NCBI GenBank assembly: GCA_019694555.1 | Contig: JAIBBS010000033.1 | Location: 1-56,925 of the forward strand | Length of the DNA: 56,925 nucleotides | Direction of reading: 5' to 3' | Source: Nannocystaceae bacterium | Lineage (GTDB): Bacteria > Myxococcota_A > Polyangia > Nannocystales > Nannocystaceae | Shown here: positions 24,140 to 32,466 of the stretch, piece by piece | How the letters are laid out: each line of letters begins with the position of its first letter | How positions within the stretch are numbered: the first letter of the stretch is position 1 | The notes under the pieces: model-generated | Seen by the model: only the letters and a program-made list of their open reading frames with translations | What the model was told of the DNA's origin: nothing | Databases searched by the model: none | Position numbers and translations under genes: made by a program

Positions 24140-26296
24140 TCAGACCTGCACCGGCAGCAGCGTGGAGCCGGGCAGACGCGCCTGCAGCTCGGCCTTGTCG
24201 GCGTCGCTGATGCCGTAGTCGCCGATGATCACGATGTGTCCGCGGAAGCCGTGGCGCGCGTGGAAGTCGACCAGCTCGTCCATGGCCGCGTGCAGCGTGT
24301 TCTTGTCGGTGTGGCGGTTGGGCACCAGCGCGAGGTACATCGCCAGATCGTCGGGCGCGATCTCGGTGAGCTCGGTGTGCACGCGCACGACGTTGCCCTC
24401 GATGCCGGCGGGACGGATCGAGTCGCGGGTCACGCGATAGACCACTTCGCGCGTGACGGTGCGGGTCATGTGGAACACCACGATCTGGCGGTACGGGATG
24501 CCGCTGGCCACGCTCTGCGCCCGCGCGATGTCGACGGCGTTGCGCAGCAGTCGACCGATGCGCACGCCGCCGACCGCGACCACGATGGTGCGGTCCTCGG
24601 CCTCGATGGCGCTGCTCTCGACGCTCTCGATCACGCGGCGGAAGTAGTGGTAGCCGGCGCGCAGCAGCGGGCGGTGGTTGTAGCCCAGCAGGATCGTGCC
24701 GACCGCGATGGCGCCGGTGACCAGCAGCGCCCGCAGATCGCGGATCTGGTCGCCGAAGCGGTCGTAGAGCCCCAGCAGCGCCAGCGACAGCAGGCCCAGG
24801 CCCAGCAGCGCCGCGACCGGAACCGAGACGCCGCCGACCTTGACGTTGAACGGCGCGCGATAGACCCGACGATCGTCGGCCTTGAAGCGGCGCAGCAACA
24901 CGAACGCGATCACGCCCGAGAGCATGACCAAACCGAAGCTGGCGCCGTACCAGCGCTCGAGCACGGCCGAGTCGGCGTCGCCCTCGTAGCACAGCAGGAA
25001 GATCGCGACGAAGAACATCGCGTTGATGCGGCTGAAGACGCCGCGGTCGTTGGCGTCGAGCAGCGCGCGCGGCAGCAGGTTGTCGCGCGCCATCGTGACC
25101 CACAGACCGCGCGCACCGGCGAAGCCGGTGTTGGTGGCGCCGATCAGCATCAGCGCCGCGCTCGCGACGATGACCACGCTCCACAGCCGCCCGAGCAGCG
25201 GGCTGCCGGTCAGCGAGGTCACGACCGTCTCGCCCAGCGCCGCGAGCAGGTAGCCCGAAGCGCCCACGAGCTTGTCGGGCGGCAGCACCGCGAAGACCAG
25301 CAGCGACAGCGAGCCGCCGACCACCAGCAGGATCGTGAGCATGGCGCGGTAGATCCGTCGCACGTCGGCGCGCGGCCGCTCGAGCTCCTCGGGGATGTTC
25401 ATCACCGACTCGACGCCGGAGGCACCGAGGATCGACGAGCCCAGCGCGACGGGGATGAGCGCGGCGCCCAGCGTCGCGAAGCCGGGCAGGATCACCGAGC
25501 CTCCGCTGCCCTCGGCCATGTGGCCGGCGGCGGCCGCCTCGGCGTGGGCCTCGACCGCGGGCCGCAGCACCGTCGCGCCGTCGAGGAAGCGCGCGAGGTC
25601 GACACCGTGGATCGCGACGTGCAGCAGCCCCAGCACGATGGTCACGCCCATCACGCCGAGGCTGAGCAGGAAGATGGTCTTGCTCACCTGCACGCTCTCG
25701 CGCAGGCCGTAGTTGTTGAGCGTGAACAGCAGCACCAGCGGCGGCAGCATCACGACCACGCCGGCGGGCACCACCGGCGACAGCGCGACCGCCACGATCG
25801 ACGTCACCAGCACGGTCGACAGCGTCTGCCGCACGCGCGAGGGCATCACCCACAGCCCGAACACCACCGCGGGCACGCTCGAGATGCCGATGGCGGCGAG
25901 CGTGCGTAGGCTGCCCAGCTCGATGACCATCGAGGTCACGTAGTCGCTGAACGACAACAGGCTCACGATCGCGGTCGCGACGTAGGAGAACGAGATGACC
26001 ACGCCGACCACCGCGGCCGCCACGATCGCGACCTTGCCGAGGTGGCTCAGCGCGTAGCGGGTCATGACGTAGGTGCCGCCGTTGGACAGCGTCAGCAACA
26101 CCGCCTCGACGTAGATCGGCGCGAGCGCGAACAGCAGCGCGTACAGCCCCAGCTGGAACAGCGGCGTGGCGAAGCCGACACCCGCGACGATCAACGCGCC
26201 CGACGAGTAGTACGGCGACGTCAGCGGGTCCGGGCCGACGAGGTAGAGCCCCTCGCGCCACGTCAGCTTCTTGTGCTCGCCGGCTTCGGCCGTCAT
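24140..26296 (-). CDS. APC-superfamily permease with a UspA-like C-terminal domain
   Basis: A 718-aa protein. Residues ~1-510 form a 12-14 helix amino-acid/polyamine (APC) permease: SSGALIVAGVGFATPLFQLG, SNGGTYVMTRYALSHLGK, LGASGVESVMNIPEELERPR, and ATNTGFAGARGLWVTMARDNLLP are typical. The unwound helix motif GSSILGASGVE is present. Residues ~530-718 are soluble, with alternating strands and helices (TIVVAVGGVRIGRLLRNAVDIA, YRQIVVFHMT, GHIVIIGDYGISDADKAELQ) like universal-stress domains fused to such permeases. Start ATG 26296 precedes GEHKKLTWREGLYLVGPDP. The substrate is not readable. Confidence 0.82.
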   Translation of the reverse strand: MTAEAGEHKKLTWREGLYLVGPDPLTSPYYSSGALIVAGVGFATPLFQLGLYALLFALAPIYVEAVLLTLSNGGTYVMTRYALSHLGKVAIVAAAVVGVVISFSYVATAIVSLLSFSDYVTSMVIELGSLRTLAAIGISSVPAVVFGLWVMPSRVRQTLSTVLVTSIVAVALSPVVPAGVVVMLPPLVLLFTLNNYGLRESVQVSKTIFLLSLGVMGVTIVLGLLHVAIHGVDLARFLDGATVLRPAVEAHAEAAAAGHMAEGSGGSVILPGFATLGAALIPVALGSSILGASGVESVMNIPEELERPRADVRRIYRAMLTILLVVGGSLSLLVFAVLPPDKLVGASGYLLAALGETVVTSLTGSPLLGRLWSVVIVASAALMLIGATNTGFAGARGLWVTMARDNLLPRALLDANDRGVFSRINAMFFVAIFLLCYEGDADSAVLERWYGASFGLVMLSGVIAFVLLRRFKADDRRVYRAPFNVKVGGVSVPVAALLGLGLLSLALLGLYDRFGDQIRDLRALLVTGAIAVGTILLGYNHRPLLRAGYHYFRRVIESVESSAIEAEDRTIVVAVGGVRIGRLLRNAVDIARAQSVASGIPYRQIVVFHMTRTVTREVVYRVTRDSIRPAGIEGNVVRVHTELTEIAPDDLAMYLALVPNRHTDKNTLHAAMDELVDFHARHGFRGHIVIIGDYGISDADKAELQARLPGSTLLPVQV

Positions 26297-26472
26297 GCGT
26301 CGATGCGGGGCTTTAATGCACCCGGCGTCCGTCGCGTCGCAACCACCGCCCGCGCGCCGCGTCGGGGCGCCCGCCGCGGCCCACGCACGGCTCGGGCCCG
26401 CCCAACCGCGGCCGGGGCCCTCGTGACGAGCGCGTGACCGGCGGGCCAGACCGGTCGGCCCGGCCGCGGCGT

Positions 26473-26478
26473 TAGCAC
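26473..26478 (+). promoter_or_regulatory. TAGCAC, -10-like, 6 nt before ATG 26485
   Basis: GTTAGCAC immediately upstream of the VWA gene; hexamer ends in C but position fits the local pattern. Confidence 0.3.
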
Positions 26479-26484
26479 CCCACC

Positions 26485-27870
26485 ATGCCCCGCCGCCCCC
26501 GCGCACTCCGCCTGTTGCCGCTGCTCGCCGTCGTCGCGCTGCTGTCCGTGTTCGGACGCACGAGCCCGCCGGCCGATCCCGAGCTGGTGACGCTGGCGGC
26601 CGTGGCCGAGCGCGAGGCGTTGCCGGCCCACACCGCGACGCGGGTGGCCGTGCGCATCGAGAGCGCCGCGGCGGCGCGGAGCCAGGACGCCTCCGTGCCG
26701 GTCAACCTCGCGCTGGTGCTCGACACCTCGGGCTCGATGGTGGGCGCGCCGATCGAGGAGGCTCGCGCGGCGCTGCACAGCGTCGTCGATCAGCTGCGGC
26801 CGCAGGACCACCTCACGATCGTGACGTTCGACTCGCGCGCGCAGGTGGTGCTGCCGCGGGTCCGGCTCGACGACATCGACCGCGACGAGATCCACGAGCG
26901 CATCGACGCGGTCGAGGCCCGCGGCACCACGGATCTCGCGGCCGGCCTCGGCACCGCGCTGCAACAGCTCGAGCCCGAGCGCGAGGCCGGCGATCTCGAC
27001 CGCCTCGTGCTCGTCGGCGACGGCGTGCCCAACGACGCCACGCCGCTGCCGGGCTACGTCGAACACGCGCGACACCTGGGCGTGGCCATCACCGCGCTGG
27101 GCGTCGGCCTCGACTACGACGAGGTGCTGCTGGGCCGGCTCGCGCGCGACACCGGCGGCCGCTTCCACCACGCCGACTGCGGCGAGGAGCTCGCGACGCT
27201 GCTGGCCGACGAGGTCTTCGGCGCCCAGCGCCAGGTCGCGGGCAACGTGCGACTGCAGCTGTCGACCGGACCCGGCGTCACCATCGCCCGCATCGTCGGC
27301 GCGACCGGCGAGATGACCGGCGTCCACAGCTACCAGGTCGTGCTCGGCGATCTCGCCGAGGGCCAGCAGCAGGACACCTACGTCGAGCTCGAGGTCGCAC
27401 CGCAGCAGCCCGGCACCACGGTCGAGCTGCTCGACGCGATCGTCGCCTTCGACGATCGCGTCGGCGGCGTGGGTCGACTCGAGCGCCGTTCGTTCATCGC
27501 GATGCCCGTCAGCACCGACCTCGCGGTGCTCGCGGTCGCCGATCCCGACGTGCACACCGGCCTGGTCGCCGCGCGGGCCGCCGCGGCCACCATCGACGCC
27601 ATCGAGCTGTCGCGCAAGGGCCAGATCGACCAGGCCGAGCGACTGCTCGAGGACAACGACAACGCGCTGGACGCCGCGCAGCAGCTCGACAACGACGACG
27701 GCCGCAGGCCGCAGCTCGAGCAGCAACGCCAGGAGATCACGCGGCTGCGCGGCGAGCTGCACGACTATCGCGTCGCGGCGCCCACGCCCGCGGCACCACG
27801 CGGACCGGAGCTCGAGCGCGCGGCGAAGGCTGCGAACGAGAACGCGACCGACCTGCTGCAGGCGCACTGA
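26485..27870 (+). CDS. Exported VWA-domain protein
   Basis: A 461-aa protein with an N-terminal signal anchor (RALRLLPLLAVVALLSVFG). A von Willebrand factor A domain (~70-250) carries the MIDAS metal motif LVLDTSGSM (Asp80, Ser82, Ser84) and a later GTTDLAAGL Thr and LVLVGDGVPND Asp, so metal-dependent ligand binding is likely preserved. The following ~120 residues form a beta-rich domain as in other batA-like or YfbK/YegS-type VWA proteins, and the C-terminal ~75 residues are a charged coiled coil (QQRQEITRLRGELHDY). No MoxR ATPase nearby. Ligand unknown. Confidence 0.82.
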   Translation: MPRRPRALRLLPLLAVVALLSVFGRTSPPADPELVTLAAVAEREALPAHTATRVAVRIESAAAARSQDASVPVNLALVLDTSGSMVGAPIEEARAALHSVVDQLRPQDHLTIVTFDSRAQVVLPRVRLDDIDRDEIHERIDAVEARGTTDLAAGLGTALQQLEPEREAGDLDRLVLVGDGVPNDATPLPGYVEHARHLGVAITALGVGLDYDEVLLGRLARDTGGRFHHADCGEELATLLADEVFGAQRQVAGNVRLQLSTGPGVTIARIVGATGEMTGVHSYQVVLGDLAEGQQQDTYVELEVAPQQPGTTVELLDAIVAFDDRVGGVGRLERRSFIAMPVSTDLAVLAVADPDVHTGLVAARAAAATIDAIELSRKGQIDQAERLLEDNDNALDAAQQLDNDDGRRPQLEQQRQEITRLRGELHDYRVAAPTPAAPRGPELERAAKAANENATDLLQAH

Positions 27871-27897
27871 CGCGCGGCTCGCGAGCTCTCAGTCTTT

Positions 27898-28009
27898 GGA
27901 GAGGAAGCTCCGCTTCCTCTCCCCGTGCCCGGCCAAGCCGGTCACGGGACCCCTCTCTTTCCAGTCGCTGCGCGACGAGAGCGCGTCAGCATTCGCTGCC
28001 GGCCTCTCA
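27898..28009 (-). repeat. Dispersed three-hairpin repeat, copy 2
   Basis: A 112-bp unit on the minus strand starting at the TGA of the GAF gene (28009-28007). It has GTCGC-GCA-GCGAC, the CCCGTG/CACGGG stem (27948-27922 region) and the perfect 11-bp stem 27898-27908 / 27912-27922. Compared with copy 1 it has changed bases in loops and spacers and lacks one A, while stems are kept. It lies between convergent genes. Confidence 0.85.
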
Positions 28010-28753
28010 GCGCTCGGCGAGCTCGAGCGCGAGGCCGACGAAGCTCGACATCAGGTACGCGAAGGTCTCCTCGTCGGCGTTCCACACCCGCGGCGCGCCG
28101 ATGTGCTCGTGGCACACCACGCCGCGCATGCGACCGGTCGCCCAGATCGGCACGTCGAGCATCGACTCGATCTGCAAGGGGCCGAGATAGGACTCGGCGA
28201 AGCATGCGGTCCGGGGGTCGCGCATCGCGTCGTGGGCGGCGATGGTGCGCTCGGTCGCGAGCGCTTCGAAGTAGGTTGGGAAGTCGGTGGCCGAGAGCTC
28301 GAGCCCCGCGCTGTGGCGCGCCTGCGCGCGCTCGAAGAGATCGACGCAGCGGATCCGCAGCGGCGCCTCCTCGAGCAACCACACACTCACGCGATGGACT
28401 CGCAGGGTCGCGGCCGCGACCTCGTCGACGCGCCGGATGGTCGCCTGCGGATCACGCAGCCACAGCTCGCGCTGGCTGAGCAGGTCCAGGTGCGCGCGGA
28501 CGTGGCGACGCAGCTCCTGCGCGACCTCGACGTCGGGCGCGAGCGGTGCGCTCGCGGGCACCGTGCCGCGGTGGCCGAACTGCTCGCGGAGCCGCTGCAA
28601 CGCCTCCTCGAGCCGCTCGAGCAGCTCGGGGGTCTCGGCCACGGTCGAGGCCTCGCCCGAGGTGATCGAGCACATCGAGGCCAGGCGCATCTTGCCGAGC
28701 ACGCCGGCCAAGCGCTCGGCCTCGAGGAAGCATGCCGCTGCGCGTGCACCCAC
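28007..28753 (-). CDS. GAF-domain protein with helical N-terminus
   Basis: A 248-aa cytoplasmic sensor-like protein. Residues ~1-85 are helical (ACFLEAERLAGVLGKMRLASMCSITSGEASTVAETPELLERLEEALQRL), similar to a segment seen before GAF domains in myxobacterial signalling proteins. Residues ~105-248 fit GAF: VSVWLLEEA, RIRCVDLFER, AAHDAMRDPRTACFAESYLGPLQIESMLDVPIWATGRMRGVVCHEHIG, typical of the GAF in sensor kinases; no kinase or GGDEF follows. GTG 28753 is preferred to GTG 28816 because TATGAT lies 9 nt upstream and the upstream residues look non-coding. Its stop codon is also the first base of repeat copy 2. Confidence 0.72.
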   Translation of the reverse strand: MGARAAACFLEAERLAGVLGKMRLASMCSITSGEASTVAETPELLERLEEALQRLREQFGHRGTVPASAPLAPDVEVAQELRRHVRAHLDLLSQRELWLRDPQATIRRVDEVAAATLRVHRVSVWLLEEAPLRIRCVDLFERAQARHSAGLELSATDFPTYFEALATERTIAAHDAMRDPRTACFAESYLGPLQIESMLDVPIWATGRMRGVVCHEHIGAPRVWNADEETFAYLMSSFVGLALELAER

Positions 28754-28762
28754 GACCGCGCG

Positions 28763-28768
28763 ATCATA
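28763..28768 (-). promoter_or_regulatory. TATGAT -10-like hexamer, 9 nt before GTG 28753
   Basis: GCTATGAT on the minus strand, 5/6 to TATAAT; chooses GTG 28753 over 28816 as the start of the GAF gene. Confidence 0.45.
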
Positions 28769-28840
28769 GCGCGGGTGCGCGCGCGCGTTCGTCGCGTCCG
28801 CGGTCGCGCCGCCCACGGCCCAGACGCACCGTGGAGGCCG

Positions 28841-30145
28841 CTACTGCTCGAGGCAGATCACGGCGTAGCCACCTTGCGCGCACTCCTGCGACATCGAGTG
28901 TCCATCGATGGTCCAGCCCTGCCAGTGGACGTGCCAGACGTTGAACATCGCCGCGAAGCCGCTGGCCGAGGTCCAGTTGGTGCAGTTGTCCGCGTCGGTC
29001 GCAGTCTCGCCGACGCCGTAGCTGCCGGCCCACGAGATCGCCAGCGGAGTCATGGCGCCGCTGGCATCGAACAACACCGGCGTGGCCATGGTCAGGCCCA
29101 GCAGATCGCCGTCGTGGAAGATCGGCATGCCGTCGGCGCGCACCCAGGGTGCGCCCGCGGCGTTCATGCGCGCGCCGGGGCTCTCGCCAGTGTTGGCGAC
29201 CAGCGCGAGGAACGTGCCCGACAGCCCCGCGCCGCTGGCCTCGCTCGCACAGGCCGCGTCGGCGGCATCGCGACCGGCGGTCGCGGGGAGAAACTGCGCG
29301 CTGACGAACGCGCGACGACCTTGCGTGGGCTCGACCGTGATGTCGCTGTCGCCGTCGACGCCCAGGCACAGCAGGCGCGCGGTCGCGCTGCAGGGCTGAT
29401 ACGCGTACTCGGTCCACCAGGCCGCGGCGGCACCGAGCCCGCCGATGCCGGCGAAGCCTTCGGCGAGATCCTCGGTCCAGCCGCTGCACAGCGCGGTGCC
29501 GTCGACGTCGTAGGCCACGCCCTGCGCGGTGGTGCCGGTCCAGATGTAGTCGGGCACCGGCACCTCGTTGCCCGACTCGTCGGTCACCGGCGGGAAGAAG
29601 AACTCGCCCGCGAGGACCTGCTGCAGGTCGCGCGCGAAGGGCTTGCCGTCGGTGCGCATCCAGCCGCGCGCGCCCGCGAGTCGGGCGTTGGCGTCGTCGC
29701 CCAGCGCAGAGAGCCACGCGCGATAGGTCCCGGCCAGGCCCGCGGCCTCGGCGCGAGCCTGGCAGATCGCATCGGCGCCCTCGGGCCCGCCGAGCGAGCC
29801 GCCGCTGTGCAGCGTCGAGGTCACGAACACCAGGTTGGGCCCCGCGTCGGCGCCGGTGCTGCTGCCGCCGTCGCTGCTGGCGTCGGTGCCGGGCTCGGTC
29901 GTGCCGCTGCTGCTGCCGTCGCTGCCGACCAGGCCCGAGCTGCCCGAGCCGCCGTCGGGATCGACGCACACCATCGCCTCGCAGGACAGGCCTGGGTCAC
30001 AGCCACCGCCAGGCGTGCACGAACACGACTGCGTGCCGACTGCACACAGCACCGCGTCGGGATCGATGATCACGCATGCACCGCTCGACAGCGCGAATGC
30101 GAGCACGAGCGCCGGCTCGAAGCGGCTGCGGGTCCTTCGCTGCAT
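28841..30145 (-). CDS. Lipoprotein with two DUF1554/C-type-lectin-like domains
   Basis: A 434-aa lipoprotein: signal peptide with lipobox SSGAC, a Cys-rich stretch (GTQSCSCTPGGGCDPGLSCEAMVCV, a pattern like other myxobacterial surface proteins), then a Ser/Gly/Thr linker to ~100. Two related domains follow, ~105-262 and ~265-434. Each opens with a strand F(V)TS/SAQF, has a GADAICQARAEAAGL or DAADAACASEASGAGL helix, GTYRAWLS/GTFLALVA, WTGT or SWAG, a CSGWT/CTNWTSASG and a closing CLG/CLEQ. This matches the DUF1554 fold, related to endostatin/C-type lectins. Surface binding is inferred. ATG 30145 has TACCGT 7 nt upstream. Confidence 0.7.
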   Translation of the reverse strand: MQRRTRSRFEPALVLAFALSSGACVIIDPDAVLCAVGTQSCSCTPGGGCDPGLSCEAMVCVDPDGGSGSSGLVGSDGSSSGTTEPGTDASSDGGSSTGADAGPNLVFVTSTLHSGGSLGGPEGADAICQARAEAAGLAGTYRAWLSALGDDANARLAGARGWMRTDGKPFARDLQQVLAGEFFFPPVTDESGNEVPVPDYIWTGTTAQGVAYDVDGTALCSGWTEDLAEGFAGIGGLGAAAAWWTEYAYQPCSATARLLCLGVDGDSDITVEPTQGRRAFVSAQFLPATAGRDAADAACASEASGAGLSGTFLALVANTGESPGARMNAAGAPWVRADGMPIFHDGDLLGLTMATPVLFDASGAMTPLAISWAGSYGVGETATDADNCTNWTSASGFAAMFNVWHVHWQGWTIDGHSMSQECAQGGYAVICLEQ

Positions 30146-30152
30146 CGAATCG

Positions 30153-30158
30153 ACGGTA
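30153..30158 (-). promoter_or_regulatory. TACCGT -10-like hexamer, 7 nt before ATG 30145
   Basis: GCTACCGT on the minus strand before the DUF1554-like lipoprotein gene. Confidence 0.4.
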
Positions 30159-30247
30159 GCACCGAGAGCCCCACGCCCAGCGCCCGCGGCGGTTTCACGT
30201 CGGTGTCACCGTGGCCGTGCCTCCACGACGCGCTCGTGCACCGCAGC

Positions 30248-30253
30248 TATCGT
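30248..30253 (+). promoter_or_regulatory. TATCGT -10-like hexamer, 9 nt before GTG 30263
   Basis: GCTATCGT on the plus strand. It fixes the kinase start at GTG 30263 within a frame that stays open for more than 2 kb upstream. Confidence 0.45.
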
Positions 30254-30262
30254 AGTGAAGAC

Positions 30263-32455
30263 GTGGCCGAGCGAACGCAGCATTGGACCCCGGCGCCGGT
30301 CGTGGCGCAGACCGTGACCGTGGTCGGCGAGCCGGTGTTGCACACGCCCGCAGGCGCGACGACCACCGAACCCAGCGATGGATCGCGCGGCCTCGCGCCG
30401 CGCCAGCGCATCGGTCGCTACCACGTGCTCAAGACCCTCGGCGAGGGCGGCATGGGCGTGGTCTACTCCGCGTTCGACGAGGAGCTCGATCGCCGCATCG
30501 CGATCAAGGTGCTGTCGTCGGAGATCGCGACCGAGTTCTCCGGCCGCACGAGGTTGATGCGCGAGGCCCAGGCCATGGCCAAGGTCTCGCACCCCAACGT
30601 CGTGCACGTCTACGAGGTCGGCGAGGTCGACGGCAGCGTGTTCGTGGCGATGGAGTTCGTGCGCGGCGAGACCCTGCGCGACTGGCTCGATCGCGGTGGT
30701 CACAGCCTCGCCGAACGCATCGCGCTGTTGCTGCAGGCCGGCGAAGGCCTCGCGGCCGCGCACGCGTGCAACATCGTCCACCGCGACTTCAAGCCCGAGA
30801 ACGTCATGGTCGGCGAGGACGGCCGCGCGCGCGTGCTCGACTTCGGTCTCGCGCGCGGCACCGAGGAGCGCGACACCGCGGCCGAGGGCGAGGCCGGTCC
30901 GCGCACCAACGAGATCACGCTCGACTCGCGGCTGCCCGACCGCGCGGGCTCGATGCTGTCGGCCGCGGTGACGCGCCACGGCAGCATCATGGGCACGCCG
31001 GCGTACATGTCGCCCGAGCAGCACTTCGGTCTGCCGACCGACGCGCGCAGCGACCAGTTCAACTACTGCGTCGTGCTGTACGAGGCGCTCTACGGCGAGC
31101 GTCCGTTCTCCGGCGACAACCGCATGGCGCTGGCGTTCGCGACGCGGCAGGGCCACATCGATCCGCCGCCGCCGCACCACGAGGTCTCGCCCAAGCTGCG
31201 CGAGATCATCGTGCGCGGGCTCGCGGCCGATCCGAACCAGCGCTACGGCTCGATGCCCGAGCTGCTCGCGGCCGTGCGCGCCGCGACGACGCCGCGGACC
31301 CGACGCGTGGGCCTGGTCGCGGTGGCCGCGGGCGCGGTGCTGGCCAGCACCATCGGCGTGGGCGCGGCGTGGCTGCTGCGACGCGAGCCCGACACCGCGG
31401 TGCCGTCCGCGGTCGAGGGCCTGGCCAACGAGGCGCGCACGTTCGCCTCGCGCGCGCACTGGGTCTACCCCGACGCGAGCGAGCCGGAACAGACCGCACT
31501 GCGGGCGGTGGCACGCTTGCGTGCGCTCGAGGGCGAACTCGACGTGCCCGGTGAACAGGCCGCCGACGCCCTGAGCCACGAGTTCGCCGACACGCTGTCG
31601 CGGCTGGGCGACGACTACTGGGATGCCGACGGCGGCCGCGTGTTCGCGCGCGACTTCTACGTGCAATCGTTGTTGTTCGATCCGAGCCAGACTCGTGCGC
31701 GCGAGCGCAGCGGCTTCATGCCCGGCGAGATCGCAGACCTGCGCGAGCGCGCCGAGAGCGGCGGCTTCTCCGACGCCGAGCTCGCGGCCGCGGCCGAGCT
31801 CGCCGAGCTCGCCGCACCGGTGCTGGCCGCGACCGATCACGCCGCGCCGCCCGAGCGCCTGGCCAAGGTGATGAAGAACGTGCGCGAGCGTGCGGCACAG
31901 CGAAGGCGCGAGCGCAGCCACGTCGGGGCCGACGTCGCCGCGCCGGTGGTCGTGGCCGCGGCCGCGCCCACGCCGGCACCGACGGTCACGCCCGCAGAGC
32001 CCGCGCCGCTCGAGCCCATCGTCGATGCCACCGAGACGCTCGAGCCCGGCACCGCTGCGGAGTCGGCCGCCGCGGGCGCACGCGATCCCAAGCTCGCGCG
32101 CGAGCAGGCCAAGGACCTGGTCGCGCAGGCGCGCAAGCTCAAGGCCCAGGGCAAGCGCGAGGCGGCGCTGGCGAAGTTGTTCGAGGCGGCGCGCGTCGAT
32201 CGTCGCTTCGCACCGGCGTTCGACGCCCTGCGCGACCTCCACTTCCAGATGGGCGCGTACGACGAAGCGGTGCAGTACGGCGAGAAGGCCGTGAAGCTGT
32301 CGCCCGGCAACGGTGCCTATCACCTGCGCCTGGGCGAGGCGCAGTGGAAGCTCAAGAATTACAGCGCGGCCGAGAGCGCATGGCGCACCGCGCAATCGTT
32401 GGGCGTGGCCCAGGCCAGCGAGCGACTCGCGGCGCTGGCGAAGGTGCGCGGCTGA
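30263..32455 (+). CDS. Ser/Thr protein kinase with transmembrane segment and TPR tail
   Basis: A 730-aa eukaryotic-like kinase. Kinase domain ~51-325: glycine loop LGEGGMGVVY, Lys82 in IAIKVL, Glu in the next helix, catalytic HRDFKPEN (Asp175; Phe replaces the usual Leu), DFGLA (193-197) and the APE-like GTPAYMSPEQ. A 50-residue insertion sits between DFG and that motif. One transmembrane helix (VGLVAVAAGAVLASTIGVG) follows. The periplasmic part has a 270-residue helical region with a Pro/Ala linker and ends in TPR-like repeats (AKDLVAQARKLKAQGKREAALAKL, AYDEAVQYGEKAVKLSPGNGAYHLRLGEAQWKLKNYSAAESAW). The gene downstream, 11 bp away, is probably in the same operon. Substrate unknown. Confidence 0.92.
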   Translation: MAERTQHWTPAPVVAQTVTVVGEPVLHTPAGATTTEPSDGSRGLAPRQRIGRYHVLKTLGEGGMGVVYSAFDEELDRRIAIKVLSSEIATEFSGRTRLMREAQAMAKVSHPNVVHVYEVGEVDGSVFVAMEFVRGETLRDWLDRGGHSLAERIALLLQAGEGLAAAHACNIVHRDFKPENVMVGEDGRARVLDFGLARGTEERDTAAEGEAGPRTNEITLDSRLPDRAGSMLSAAVTRHGSIMGTPAYMSPEQHFGLPTDARSDQFNYCVVLYEALYGERPFSGDNRMALAFATRQGHIDPPPPHHEVSPKLREIIVRGLAADPNQRYGSMPELLAAVRAATTPRTRRVGLVAVAAGAVLASTIGVGAAWLLRREPDTAVPSAVEGLANEARTFASRAHWVYPDASEPEQTALRAVARLRALEGELDVPGEQAADALSHEFADTLSRLGDDYWDADGGRVFARDFYVQSLLFDPSQTRARERSGFMPGEIADLRERAESGGFSDAELAAAAELAELAAPVLAATDHAAPPERLAKVMKNVRERAAQRRRERSHVGADVAAPVVVAAAAPTPAPTVTPAEPAPLEPIVDATETLEPGTAAESAAAGARDPKLAREQAKDLVAQARKLKAQGKREAALAKLFEAARVDRRFAPAFDALRDLHFQMGAYDEAVQYGEKAVKLSPGNGAYHLRLGEAQWKLKNYSAAESAWRTAQSLGVAQASERLAALAKVRG

Positions 32456-32466
32456 GGGAGCATGCG

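Noticed and set aside
27896..30262. Upstream extension of the kinase frame on the plus strand
   Set aside because: It runs antisense through the GAF and DUF1554-like genes and repeat copy 2; the kinase begins at GTG 30263.
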